A stretch of 64,000 nt of DNA. Origin: JACCYI01 sp963828075. Lineage in GTDB: Bacteria; Actinomycetota; Thermoleophilia; Solirubrobacterales; Solirubrobacteraceae. Shown here piece after piece: positions 39,367 through 48,181 of the stretch. Below the pieces are notes generated by a model. It saw nothing but the letters and a program-made list of their open reading frames with translations, was not told the DNA's origin and searched no databases. The position numbers and the translations under genes were made by a program. Location of the stretch: positions 2,046,001 to 2,110,000 of the forward strand of contig CAWHDH010000021.1 of NCBI GenBank assembly GCA_963828075.1, read 5' to 3'. Numbering within the stretch: position 1 is the stretch's first letter; each line of letters starts with the position of its first letter.

Positions 39367-40440
39367 TCGCGGGTCCTCACGGTCATCGGAAACCGGCCCC
39401 AGTTCGTCAAGGCCGCGGCCGTGTCGCACCGCCTGCGGGCCGTGGCCGACGAGGTCCTCGTCCACACCGGCCAGCACTACGACGACGAGCTCTCGGCCGT
39501 CTTCTTCGACGAGCTCGGGCTGCCGCGCCCGGAGCACCGGCTGGAGCTCGGCGGCGGCTCGAACACGGCGCAGACCGCCCGCATGCTCGAGAGCCTCGAG
39601 CCGCTGCTCGCCGCCGAGCGGCCGGACGTCGTGCTCGTCTACGGCGACACGAACTCGACCCTGGCCGGCGGGCTGGCGGCGGCGCAGTCCGGGGTGCCGG
39701 TGGCGCACGTCGAGGCCGGGATGCGGTCGTTCGACCGGTCGATGCCCGAGGAGCTCAACCGCGTGCTCACGGACCATCTCAGCGCGCTGCTGCTGTGCTC
39801 CTCCGAGGCACCGGCCGCGCGCCTGCGCGACGAGGAGGACGTCCACGGCGAGGTCGTCGTGGTCGGCGACGTGATGGTCGACGTCTTCCACCTGGTGGCG
39901 CCCCGGGCGCGGGACCGCACGGTGATCGACGACCTCGAGCCCGGTGCGTACGCGCTGGTCACCGCCCATCGCGCGGGGACGGTCGACGATCCCGCGCGGC
40001 TCGCCAAGCTCGTCGACCTCCTGCGCACCCTGCCGCTGCCGGTCGTCCTGCCGCTCCATCCCCGGACCCGCGCGCGGCTGCTGGACGCCGGCCTGCTGGC
40101 CGCGCTCGAGGACGCACCGGGCGTCGTCGTGACGCCCCCGCTCGGCTACCTCGACTTCACCGCCCTGCTCCTCGGCGCCCGCGCCGTGCTCACCGACTCG
40201 GGCGGGGTGCAGAAGGAGGCCTACCTCGCGGGGGTCCCGTGCATCACCCTGCGCCCCACGACCGAGTGGACGGAGACGGTCGCCGCGGGGTGGAACGCGC
40301 TGGTCGATCTGGACGCCGCCGCGGCACGCGCGGCGCTCGAGCGCGAGCCGCCCGAGGAGCGCCCGCCCCTGTACGGCGACGGCCGCGCGGGAGAGCGGGT
40401 CGTCGAGGCGCTCCTCAGCTATCTAGGATCGGTCCGGTGA
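39337..40440 (+). CDS. wecB: UDP-N-acetylglucosamine 2-epimerase (non-hydrolysing)
   Basis: 367 residues. Family motifs: TVIGNRPQFVKAAAVSH at residue 14, TGQHYDDELS, YGDTNSTLAG, HVEAGMRSFDRSMPEELNR and TDSGGVQKEAY with the late TLRPTTEWTETV. It converts UDP-GlcNAc to UDP-ManNAc or acts on a 2,3-diacetamido derivative. The open frame starts only at GTG 39337 (VVPPAGGTTRSRVLTVIG), giving about 11 residues more than usual; no closer start codon exists. The gene is followed by WlbA- and WlbB-like genes, so a 2,3-diacetamido-mannuronic acid type sugar nucleotide is a reasonable product. Confidence 0.85.
   Translation: MVPPAGGTTRSRVLTVIGNRPQFVKAAAVSHRLRAVADEVLVHTGQHYDDELSAVFFDELGLPRPEHRLELGGGSNTAQTARMLESLEPLLAAERPDVVLVYGDTNSTLAGGLAAAQSGVPVAHVEAGMRSFDRSMPEELNRVLTDHLSALLLCSSEAPAARLRDEEDVHGEVVVVGDVMVDVFHLVAPRARDRTVIDDLEPGAYALVTAHRAGTVDDPARLAKLVDLLRTLPLPVVLPLHPRTRARLLDAGLLAALEDAPGVVVTPPLGYLDFTALLLGARAVLTDSGGVQKEAYLAGVPCITLRPTTEWTETVAAGWNALVDLDAAAARAALEREPPEERPPLYGDGRAGERVVEALLSYLGSVR
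40424..40429 (+). promoter_or_regulatory. TAGGAT -10 element inside the end of wecB
   Basis: TAGGAT ends 7 bases before the GTG at 40437, predicting a leaderless start at the GTG itself. It would allow the oxidoreductase gene to be transcribed apart from wecB. Confidence 0.45.
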
Positions 40441-41444
40441 GCACGATCCGCGTCGGCATGGCCGGCCTCGGCTACTGGGGCCCCAACATCGCCCGCAACC
40501 TCGCCCGGCTGCCCGGCGTCGAGCTCGCCTGGTGCTGCGACGCGTCCGAGGCCGCGCGCGAGCGCCACGCCCCGGCGTTCCCCGACACCCGCTTCACCGG
40601 CTCGCTCGACGATCTCCTGCAGGACGACGCGCTCGACGCCGTCGCCGTCGCCACCCCGGTGCCCACGCACGCGACGCTCGCCGAGCGTGTCCTCGACGCG
40701 GGCAAGCACTGCTTCGTCGAGAAGCCGCTCGCGCAGTCGGTGGCCGACGCCGAGCGGGTCGTCGCCGCCGCCGAGCGCTCGGGGCGCGTGCTGATGGTCG
40801 GCCACCTGCTCGAGTACCACCCCGGCGTGGTCAAGCTCAAGGAGATCGCGAGCTCCGGCGAGCTCGGCGACATCCACTACATCTACTCCAACCGCCTGAA
40901 CCTGGGCAAGCTGCGCGCGGACGAGAACGCGCTGTGGTCGCTCGGGGCGCACGACGTCTCGGTCGTCCTGCACCTCGCCGACGAGGAGCCGAGCGAGGTC
41001 GAGGCGCGCGGCGAGTCCTACATGCGCCCGGGGATCGAGGACGTCGTGTTCTGCTTCCTGCGGTTCCCCTCCGGCCGCGCCGCGCACCTGCACCTGTCGT
41101 GGCTGGACCCGCACAAGGAGCGCCGGTTCACGGTCGTCGGCTCGCGCCGGATGGCCACGTTCGACGACATGGACATCGAGCGCAAGCTGACCGTCTACGA
41201 CAAGGGCTTCGACCAGGAGGCCGGCTCCTACGGCGAGTACATCACCCGGTCGGGCGACATCTGGAGCCCCCGGATCGACAACCGCGAGCCGCTGCGGATC
41301 GAGTGCGAGCACTTCGTCGAGTGCATCCGCACCGGCGCGCGCCCGACCTCCGACGGCGAGAGCGGGCTGCGCGTCGTGCGGGTCCTCGAGGCGCTGCAGG
41401 CGCGCCTGGACGTCACGCGGCGAGGGCGCGGTGCGACTGTCTGA
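40437..41444 (+). CDS. Gfo/Idh/MocA oxidoreductase (WlbA/WbpB-like)
   Basis: 335 residues. The Rossmann start VGMAGLGYWGPNIARNL, CFVEKPLAQSVADAE (the EKP motif with catalytic Lys) and MVGHLLEYHPGVVKLK (WlbA-type HLLxYHP) are clear, as are SLGAHDVSVVLHLADEEP and DPHKERRFTVVGS. WlbA/WbpB oxidises C3 of UDP-GlcNAcA to prepare it for amination. A matching 3-aminotransferase (WbpE/WlbC) and 6-dehydrogenase (WbpA) are not visible in the window. GTG start at 40437. Confidence 0.85.
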   Translation: MSTIRVGMAGLGYWGPNIARNLARLPGVELAWCCDASEAARERHAPAFPDTRFTGSLDDLLQDDALDAVAVATPVPTHATLAERVLDAGKHCFVEKPLAQSVADAERVVAAAERSGRVLMVGHLLEYHPGVVKLKEIASSGELGDIHYIYSNRLNLGKLRADENALWSLGAHDVSVVLHLADEEPSEVEARGESYMRPGIEDVVFCFLRFPSGRAAHLHLSWLDPHKERRFTVVGSRRMATFDDMDIERKLTVYDKGFDQEAGSYGEYITRSGDIWSPRIDNREPLRIECEHFVECIRTGARPTSDGESGLRVVRVLEALQARLDVTRRGRGATV

Positions 41445-42138
41445 GCTCGCGCCCGGCCTCGTGCTCGGCGATGGCGTCGAGCTCGGCACGGGCGTGACGC
41501 TGGGCGCGAACGTCGTGATCCATCCTGGCACCGTGGTGGGCGACGGCTGCTCGATCCAGGACGGCGCCGTCCTCGGCAAGCCGCCCAAGCTCGCGCGCCA
41601 CTCGACCGCGCCCCGCGCCGCGCCGGCGCCGCTGGTCCTCGGGGCCGGCGTGACCGTCTGCTGCGGCGCGATCGTCCTCGCCGGCGCCGAGGTCGGCGAT
41701 GGCGCGATCCTCGGCGACCAGACCTTCGTGCGCGAGCGGGCGCGGATCGGCGCCGGCACCGTGGTCGGCCGCGGCAGCGCCGTCGACAACGACGTCGTCG
41801 TCGGCGCGCGCGTGCGGATCCAGACCGGGGTCTACGTGACCGCGTACTCGGCGATCGAGGACGACGTGTTCGTCGGGCCCGGCGTCACCATGACCAACGA
41901 CTCGACGATGTCACGCCACGGGCGGGACTTCGCGCTGGCCGGGGCGACGCTGCGCCGCGCCTGCCGGGTCGGCGGCGGCGTGACGCTGTGCCCCGGCGTC
42001 GAGGTGGGCGAGGAGGCGTTCGTAGCCGCCGGCGCCGTCGTCACCCACGACGTCCCGCCGCGCGGGGTCGCGATGGGCGTGCCCGCGCGCGTCGTGCGCG
42101 AGGTCGGCGACGAGGACCTCCTGGAGCGGTGGCGGTGA
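41431..42138 (+). CDS. Hexapeptide-repeat N-acetyltransferase (WlbB/WbpD-like)
   Basis: 235 residues of left-handed beta-helix hexapeptides, for example GDGVELGTGVTLGANVVIHPG, VCCGAIVLAGAEVGDGAIL and VFVGPGVTMTND. It follows the WlbA-like gene with a 14-base overlap. In the Wlb/Wbp pathway the matching enzyme acetylates the 3-amino group of UDP-GlcNAc3NA. The C-terminal VAAGAVVTHDVPPRGVAMGVPARVV is the usual acetyl-CoA end of such proteins. The start is GTG 41431. The acceptor here is inferred from neighbours. Confidence 0.8.
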   Translation: MRLSELAPGLVLGDGVELGTGVTLGANVVIHPGTVVGDGCSIQDGAVLGKPPKLARHSTAPRAAPAPLVLGAGVTVCCGAIVLAGAEVGDGAILGDQTFVRERARIGAGTVVGRGSAVDNDVVVGARVRIQTGVYVTAYSAIEDDVFVGPGVTMTNDSTMSRHGRDFALAGATLRRACRVGGGVTLCPGVEVGEEAFVAAGAVVTHDVPPRGVAMGVPARVVREVGDEDLLERWR

Positions 42139-42794
42139 GGCCCCGTCGCGGTCCCCGGCTGGGCCGGACCGAGGCGCTCGGCGCCCTCGCGGTCGGCGGC
42201 ACGGTCGCGGCGGTCGTGCTGGAGTACATCCACGTCTGGCGCAAGGGCCACGCGCCGTCGCCGATCGAGGTCGAGGGCGTCGACGTGCTCGCCGCCGGCG
42301 CCGAGGCGGCGATCGAGACCGTCGAGGTCGCGGTCGAGGGCTACCGCACGGGCTCGGCGCGCGAGAACGCGCTGCTCAACCTGCTGCTGTCGTTCTCCCT
42401 GACGTTCGGCATCGCCCGCTTCGGGACGCACATGATCCGGCGCCACGGGCGGTTCGGTCCCTTCAACAACATCCTGCTCGACGGCCGCCACATCCACCAC
42501 TTCGTCCCCGGCATCGGCCTCGCGTTCGCGTCGGGCGCGGCGTCGATCCTCTATCGCAACGACGAGCTCGACCCCTGGCTGGCCATCCCCTTCGGCGTCG
42601 GCACGGCGCTCACGCTCGACGAGACGGCCCTGCTGCTCGAGCTCGAGGACGTCTACTGGACGGAGGAGGGGGTCGTGTCGGTGCAGATCGCCCTCGGCGC
42701 GATTGCGACGCTGGCCACCGTCGCGGTCGCCAGGCGCGTGCTGCGGCGCGGCGAGGAGGAGGTCCTCGGGCGATCGGTAGGCTCGGCGTCGTGA
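42135..42794 (+). CDS. Integral membrane protein with a histidine motif, unknown function
   Basis: 219 residues from the GTG at 42135 (another in-frame GTG lies at 42129). An N-terminal helix (ALGALAVGGTVAAVVLEYIHVW) is followed by a soluble loop, then three or four helices. A conserved-looking loop DGRHIHHFVPGIGLAFASGA carries three histidines and may bind metal or a polar headgroup. I do not recognise a named family. It overlaps the acetyltransferase stop by 4 bases, so it may belong to the glycan pathway. Confidence 0.6.
   Translation: MRPRRGPRLGRTEALGALAVGGTVAAVVLEYIHVWRKGHAPSPIEVEGVDVLAAGAEAAIETVEVAVEGYRTGSARENALLNLLLSFSLTFGIARFGTHMIRRHGRFGPFNNILLDGRHIHHFVPGIGLAFASGAASILYRNDELDPWLAIPFGVGTALTLDETALLLELEDVYWTEEGVVSVQIALGAIATLATVAVARRVLRRGEEEVLGRSVGSAS
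42778..42783 (+). promoter_or_regulatory. TAGGCT -10 element before the RDD gene
   Basis: TAGGCT ends 7 bases before the GTG at 42791, giving a predicted leaderless start. It lies inside the end of the preceding membrane-protein gene. Confidence 0.45.
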
Positions 42795-43480
42795 GCGACG
42801 ACAGGATCACCTCAGGAGACCCCCTCGGCAGCGGTGACAGCGGCGAGCGGCACGAGTCCGGGCTGCCCGCGCCGCCCCGCGAGCGCCCCGATGCGCCGCT
42901 CGGCGGAGACCCGATCGGCGACGTCCCGGGCTCGCCCGCCCCGTTCGGCTACAGCAGCCCGCCCCCGCCCGGCGCCGGCGGGTTGCCGCCGACCACCGCG
43001 TACGCCGGCCACGGGCAACTCGTCCTGTCGGGCTGGTGGCGGCGCGTCGGCGCCGCGCTGATCGACGGGCTGATCGTCGGCGCGATCGCGTTCGCGCTGA
43101 TGGCACCGCTCGGCCTCGGATTCTTCGCCGTCGACAGCGAGACCGGCACCGCGGCGCTGATCGCCGGCGTCTTCGTCGGGATGCTCGTGATCGTCGTCAT
43201 CGGCTTCCTCTACGCGCCGTACCTGATGGCGCGGACGAACGGGAAGACCGTCGGGCGCATGGCGACCGGCATCCGCGTCGTCCGCACGAGCGGCGAGCGG
43301 ATGACCTTCGGCTGGGCGATGCTCCGCGAGGTCGCCATCAAGGCCCTGCTGATCAACGCGATCGCCGGGTCGGTCACCTTCGGTCTCGCGTCGCTGCTCG
43401 ACGTGCTGTGGCCGCTGTGGGACGAGGAGAACCGCGCCCTGCACGACTTCATCGTGCAGACACGAACCGTCGTGGATTAG
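42791..43480 (+). CDS. RDD-family membrane protein
   Basis: 229 residues. About 75 residues of proline/glycine-rich disordered sequence come first, then the RDD domain: GWWRRVGAALIDGLIVGAIAF (the Arg-Asp-Asp-like opening, here R...D), APYLMARTNGKTVGRMATGIRVV and WPLWDEENRALHDFIVQT, with three membrane helices. RDD proteins are linked to ion transport in some bacteria; the substrate is unknown. The stop lies six bases from the end of the convergent purA. Confidence 0.8.
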   Translation: MSDDRITSGDPLGSGDSGERHESGLPAPPRERPDAPLGGDPIGDVPGSPAPFGYSSPPPPGAGGLPPTTAYAGHGQLVLSGWWRRVGAALIDGLIVGAIAFALMAPLGLGFFAVDSETGTAALIAGVFVGMLVIVVIGFLYAPYLMARTNGKTVGRMATGIRVVRTSGERMTFGWAMLREVAIKALLINAIAGSVTFGLASLLDVLWPLWDEENRALHDFIVQTRTVVD

Positions 43481-43486
43481 GGCCGG

Positions 43487-44812
<1,326 letters not shown>

Positions 44813-44822
44813 ACGCGCAGGG

Positions 44823-44828
44823 AGTCTA
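44823..44828 (-). promoter_or_regulatory. TAGACT -10 element of purA
   Basis: On the minus strand TAGACT is followed by 10 bases and then the purA ATG, predicting a leader of about 4 nt. It overlaps the stop codon of the helicase-loader gene. The start choice at 44812 agrees with this. Confidence 0.5.
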
Positions 44829-45599
44829 CGGCGTGCGGCGGAGGGCGAACGGGGCGGCGCCCGGCTCGCCGTACCGCAGGCCCGAGGCCGGCAGCTCGAC
44901 GTCGATCGGAGCCTCGATCCGGCGGTCGCGACCATCCATCCGGAGCGGATCACCGCACATCTCGGTGAGGCGCGACACGGTGCGATCGCCGATCTGGTCG
45001 CGAAGCTCGGTGGGTTCGAGGTTCGTGGTGAGCACGATGGCCCGGCCTTCCTCGTATCGCGCGTTGACGATCGAGTACAGCTGCTCGAGCACCCAGGGGC
45101 TCGTCTTCTCGGCGCCGACGTCGTCGAGGTGCAGCAACTCGACGGCGGTCAGCCGGTCGAGCAGCTCGCTCAATGACGCTTCGGACCCGTCGTTGAACGA
45201 TTCGCGCAGCATCCCCAGCAGCCGCGGGAGGGAGTAGATCGCGACGGAGTGCGCCTGCCGCATCGCCTCGGCGGAGATGAGCATCGCCAGGGTCGTCTTC
45301 CCGGTGCCGACGTGCCCTTGGAACCACAGGCCCCTGCCCCGCGCGAGCTTGTCGGGCAGCGTGTCGACATACCGGCGCACGTCGGTGACGACGTGCGGGT
45401 TCTCCCGCATGATGTCCGTCACCGGCGGGCGGTCGAACGAGACGCCCAGGTAGCGCCGCGGGATCACCGACGCCAGCGCCCGCGCCTTGCGCTTCGCGAT
45501 CCGGCGCGGCCGGCAGGAGCAGTCGGACGCGCGCCGCGCGCGCTCGTCGAAGATGAAGCCGGAGCCGTCGCAGCGGCCGTCGGGGCAGCTAGAGGTCAT
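44826..45599 (-). CDS. DnaC/DnaI-type replicative helicase loader ATPase
   Basis: 257 residues. An N-terminal cysteine set (C5, C10, C27, C29 in SCPDGRCDGSG and DCSC) may bind zinc, like DnaI. The AAA+ core has Walker A GHVGTGKTT (95-103), Walker B LLHLDDVG (155-162), a sensor-1-like VLTTNLEP and an arginine-finger-like DRTVSRL. It overlaps the dnaB stop by 11 bases, strongly supporting a role in loading DnaB. Most actinobacteria use DciA instead, so this pairing deserves attention. Confidence 0.8.
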   Translation of the reverse strand: MTSSCPDGRCDGSGFIFDERARRASDCSCRPRRIAKRKARALASVIPRRYLGVSFDRPPVTDIMRENPHVVTDVRRYVDTLPDKLARGRGLWFQGHVGTGKTTLAMLISAEAMRQAHSVAIYSLPRLLGMLRESFNDGSEASLSELLDRLTAVELLHLDDVGAEKTSPWVLEQLYSIVNARYEEGRAIVLTTNLEPTELRDQIGDRTVSRLTEMCGDPLRMDGRDRRIEAPIDVELPASGLRYGEPGAAPFALRRTP

Positions 45600-46983
45600 A
45601 CCGGTCGGGCCCGACGTAGGACATGAACCGCGGGTACTCCTTCTGGAACGTGAGCTCGACCGTCCCCAGGCCGCCGTTGCGGTGCTTGGAGATGATCAGG
45701 TCGGCGATCCCCTCGCGCTCGGAGTCCGAGTCGTAGTACTCCTCGCGGTAGATGAACATCACGAGGTCGGCGTCCTGCTCGATCGCGCCCGAGTCGCGAA
45801 GGTCGGAGAGCACCGGCTTCTTGTCGTGGCGCTGCTCGACGCCGCGGTTGAGCTGCGAGAGCGCGATGACCGGCACCTCGAGCTCGCGCGCCAGCGTCTT
45901 GAGCCCGCGCGAGATCTGCCCGATCTGCTCGACCCGGTTGTCCGACGAGCCGTCCGAGCGCATGAGCTGGAGGTAGTCGATGATCAGCAGCCCGAGCCCG
46001 GACGACTGCTGCTGCGAGAGCCGCCGCGCCTTCGCCCGCACGTCGAGCACCGACAGCTCGGACGAGTCGTCGATGAACAGCGGCGAGCTCGCGAGCCGGT
46101 TCGAGGCGGCGAGGATCTTCCCCCACCGGCTCTCGGCGACCTTCCCCTTGCGCAGGTCGTCGCCCTTGATCGACGCCTGCGACGCGATGAACCGCTGCGC
46201 GAGCTCGGACTCCGACATCTCCAGCGAGAACAGCGCCACCGGCTTGCCGTCCTCGAGGGCGGCGTGCTCGGCGAAGTTCGCCATGAGCGCGGATTTGCCC
46301 ATAGAGGGTCTTGCCGCGAGGACGATCAGGTTGCCGGGCTGGAAGCCGCCGGTGATGTTGTCGAGGTCGTCGAAGCCGGACGGGGTGCCGGTGAGCGAGG
46401 TGCCCTCGCGGGACAGGCGCTCGAGCTTGTCGAGCTCGGTCGAGAGGACGTCGTGGATCGACTGGAAGTCCTTGCGGCGGTCGTCGTGGGCGACCTCGAG
46501 GATCGCGCGCTCCGCGAGGTCGACCAGCTCGCGCGGCGGCGCGTCGTGCGCGTGGACGCGCTGCTGGATCTCGAACGACGCGTGCAGCAGCCGCCGCAGC
46601 ATGGCGTTGTCGCGGACGATCTTGGCGTACTGGCGGACGTTGCCGACCGAGGGCACGGCCGCCGACAGCAGGTCGATCGCCGCGCGGCCGCCGACCGAGT
46701 CGAGCTGCCCCGCCTGCTTGAGGTGCTCGACGAGCGTCAGCGCGTCGACTGGCTCGCCGGTCGAGTGCAGGTCCAGCATCGCCTTGTAGACGACGCCGTG
46801 GCTCGGCCGGTAGAAGTCCTCGGGCTGGAGGTGCTCGTCGATGATGAGCGCCGGCAGCGTCGCGTCCGACAGCAGGACGGCGCCGAGCACCGACTGCTCG
46901 GCCTCGAGGTTCTGCGGTGGGGCGACCCCCGCGGCGGAGCCGTGTCCGTTTCCGTTGCCGTAGCTGCGTTCAGGAATGCTCAT
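45589..46983 (-). CDS. dnaB: Replicative DNA helicase DnaB
   Basis: 464 residues. The N-terminal domain (QNLEAEQSVLGAVLLSD) and the RecA-like motor are complete: Walker A ARPSMGKSALM, FSLEMSESELAQR, LLIIDYLQLM (Walker B) and VIALSQLNRGVEQR with SGAIEQDADLVMFIYR. No intein interrupts it, unlike many actinobacterial dnaB genes. The ATG at 46983 follows a TAGACT -10 box. A glycine-rich head of about 20 residues precedes the N-terminal domain. Confidence 0.96.
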   Translation of the reverse strand: MSIPERSYGNGNGHGSAAGVAPPQNLEAEQSVLGAVLLSDATLPALIIDEHLQPEDFYRPSHGVVYKAMLDLHSTGEPVDALTLVEHLKQAGQLDSVGGRAAIDLLSAAVPSVGNVRQYAKIVRDNAMLRRLLHASFEIQQRVHAHDAPPRELVDLAERAILEVAHDDRRKDFQSIHDVLSTELDKLERLSREGTSLTGTPSGFDDLDNITGGFQPGNLIVLAARPSMGKSALMANFAEHAALEDGKPVALFSLEMSESELAQRFIASQASIKGDDLRKGKVAESRWGKILAASNRLASSPLFIDDSSELSVLDVRAKARRLSQQQSSGLGLLIIDYLQLMRSDGSSDNRVEQIGQISRGLKTLARELEVPVIALSQLNRGVEQRHDKKPVLSDLRDSGAIEQDADLVMFIYREEYYDSDSEREGIADLIISKHRNGGLGTVELTFQKEYPRFMSYVGPDRYDL

Positions 46984-46995
46984 CCGCGGCGCCCG

Positions 46996-47001
46996 AGTCT
47001 A
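46996..47001 (-). promoter_or_regulatory. TAGACT -10 element of dnaB
   Basis: TAGACT on the minus strand ends 13 bases before the dnaB ATG, predicting a leader of about 6 nt. It allows dnaB-loader transcription separate from the ribosomal genes upstream. Confidence 0.5.
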
Positions 47002-47062
47002 GGTCGGCGGTCGGAGGCTCAGACGGCGGTTGCCGCAAATGCCGCAGAGTTCTTTCAAAGCC

Positions 47063-47088
47063 GGCACAGACCGCGCGCGGTCCGTGCC
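47063..47088 (-). terminator. Terminator after rplI
   Basis: GGCAC, a mismatch, GACCGCG and its complement CGCGGTC, a mismatch and GTGCC form a 12-pair stem. It lies 13 bases past the rplI stop on the minus strand and precedes the dnaB promoter, so it closes the ribosomal-protein unit. Confidence 0.6.
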
Positions 47089-47100
47089 AGACCCGCGCAG

Positions 47101-47553
47101 CTACTTCTGCTCGACGACCATCGTCTTGACGGTCGCCGTGATGTTGTCGTCGACCTCGACGACCACCATGCGCGTGCCGACGGACTTGATCGGCTCCTCG
47201 AGATGCACCTTGCGCTTGTCGAGCTTGATGCCGCGGGCGTCGCGGATCGCGTCCACGATGTCCTGCGAGGTGACCGAGCCGAACAGGCGCCCGTCCTCGC
47301 CGGCCTGGTGGGCGATCGTGAGCACCGTCTTGTTGAGCAGCGCGGCGTGCTCCTGGGCGCGGTCGGCGGCCTCGGCGACCGCGCGGTCGGCGGCGGCCTG
47401 GCGCTGGCGCGCGGACTCGATCAGACCCTTGGTGGCGGGCTGGGCGAGCTTGCGCGGGATCAGGAAGTTGCGCAGGTAGCCCTTCGAGACGTCGACGACG
47501 GCGCCGCGCTCGCCGAGGGACTCCACGTCCTGGAGGAGGATGGCCGTTGGCAT
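47101..47553 (-). CDS. rplI: 50S ribosomal protein L9
   Basis: 150 residues of standard length. The N-terminal rRNA-binding domain is AILLQDVESLGERGAVVDV, with the GYLRNFLIPRKLA signature, then a long helix (RQRQAAADRAVAEAADRAQEH) and a C-terminal domain with GEDGRLFGSVTSQDI. It follows rpsR with six bases between. No anomaly. Confidence 0.96.
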   Translation of the reverse strand: MPTAILLQDVESLGERGAVVDVSKGYLRNFLIPRKLAQPATKGLIESARQRQAAADRAVAEAADRAQEHAALLNKTVLTIAHQAGEDGRLFGSVTSQDIVDAIRDARGIKLDKRKVHLEEPIKSVGTRMVVVEVDDNITATVKTMVVEQK

Positions 47554-47559
47554 CGCGCG

Positions 47560-47871
47560 CTAGTCCCGGTCGCGCTTGGAGCGGCGCGGGTTCTCGTCGC
47601 CGGTGTCGCCCGACACGTACGGCAGCAGCGCGAGCTCGCGGGCGCGCTTGACCGCGCGGGCGACCTGGTTCTGGTGGCGGCGGCAGGCGCCGGTGATGCG
47701 GCGCGAGCGGATCTTGCCGCGATCCGACACGAACTTGCGCAGCGACCCGATGTCCTTGTAATCGACCTGGTCGATCTTGTCCCGGCAGTACGGGCACGAC
47801 TTGCGGCGGCCCGAGCCCGGGCCGCCCTTCTTGTCACGCCGGCGCGTGGGCCGGCTGCGCTGCTTCGCCAC
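47560..47871 (-). CDS. rpsR: 30S ribosomal protein S18 (zinc-binding C+ form)
   Basis: 103 residues, GTG start at 47871. The CPYC pair (C26, C29) together with C63 and H66 (GACRRHQ) marks the zinc-binding paralog type. The core DYKDIGSLRKFVSDRGKIRSRRITG is canonical. The ~20-residue basic head and the acidic tail are longer than in E. coli. SD-like AGAGGA lies about 12 bases before the start. It has its own likely promoter within the 310-base gap after ssb. Confidence 0.95.
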   Translation of the reverse strand: MAKQRSRPTRRRDKKGGPGSGRRKSCPYCRDKIDQVDYKDIGSLRKFVSDRGKIRSRRITGACRRHQNQVARAVKRARELALLPYVSGDTGDENPRRSKRDRD

Positions 47872-47958
47872 GTGTGTTCAGATCCTCTCGATGCGAAAAG
47901 AAGCTTCTGAGATCAGGGCGCGGCAACGCGCACGGGCCGACCTCGGCCCAGCAGTGTA
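47872..47958 (-). promoter_or_regulatory. Structured leader and promoter of rpsR
   Basis: On the minus strand a TACACT hexamer (plus 47953-47958) gives a start near 47946 and a leader of about 75 nt. The region contains a GGGCCGA/TCGGCCC dyad (plus 47934-47949), a GCGCG/CGCGC hairpin, and a possible GATC...GATC closing stem. It may host ribosomal-protein autoregulation, but no known motif was matched. Confidence 0.4.
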
Positions 47959-48019
47959 GCCCCTTGCGGATCCACGGCCCGGGGCGGCCGCGGCAGGCGG
48001 CCCCAGGCGCGCAGCTCTG

Positions 48020-48181
48020 GGGGCTGTCAAAGAAGACGGGCACGTCCGGATGCGGCCTCAGACGCTGCGCTGGATCGCCACCCGCACCCTCGAAAAAGCT
48101 GGCGCATTCCCTTCGATGCGTGCGACGCCCAGCTTGGGCTGCGACCACACCGAACGGGCCCGCCCGTTCTTTGACAGCCCC
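48020..48181. repeat. 162-base inverted-repeat element between ssb and rpsR
   Basis: The ends are a perfect 15-base inverted repeat, GGGGCTGTCAAAGAA (48020-48034) and its complement at 48167-48181, extended by CGGGC after a two-base offset. Inside are a GAACGGG/CCCGTTC hairpin near the right end and an AAGCTGG/CCAGCTT pair. No open frame of note lies within. The right end abuts the ssb stop codon. It could be a small non-autonomous transposable element or a long terminator/regulatory hairpin. No target-site duplication is visible. The remainder of the 310-base gap holds the rpsR leader. Confidence 0.6.

Noticed and set aside
45487..47910. 807-codon plus-strand open frame across the loader, dnaB, rplI and rpsR
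   Set aside because: It covers four well-recognised minus-strand genes and its product is low-complexity; a shadow frame.
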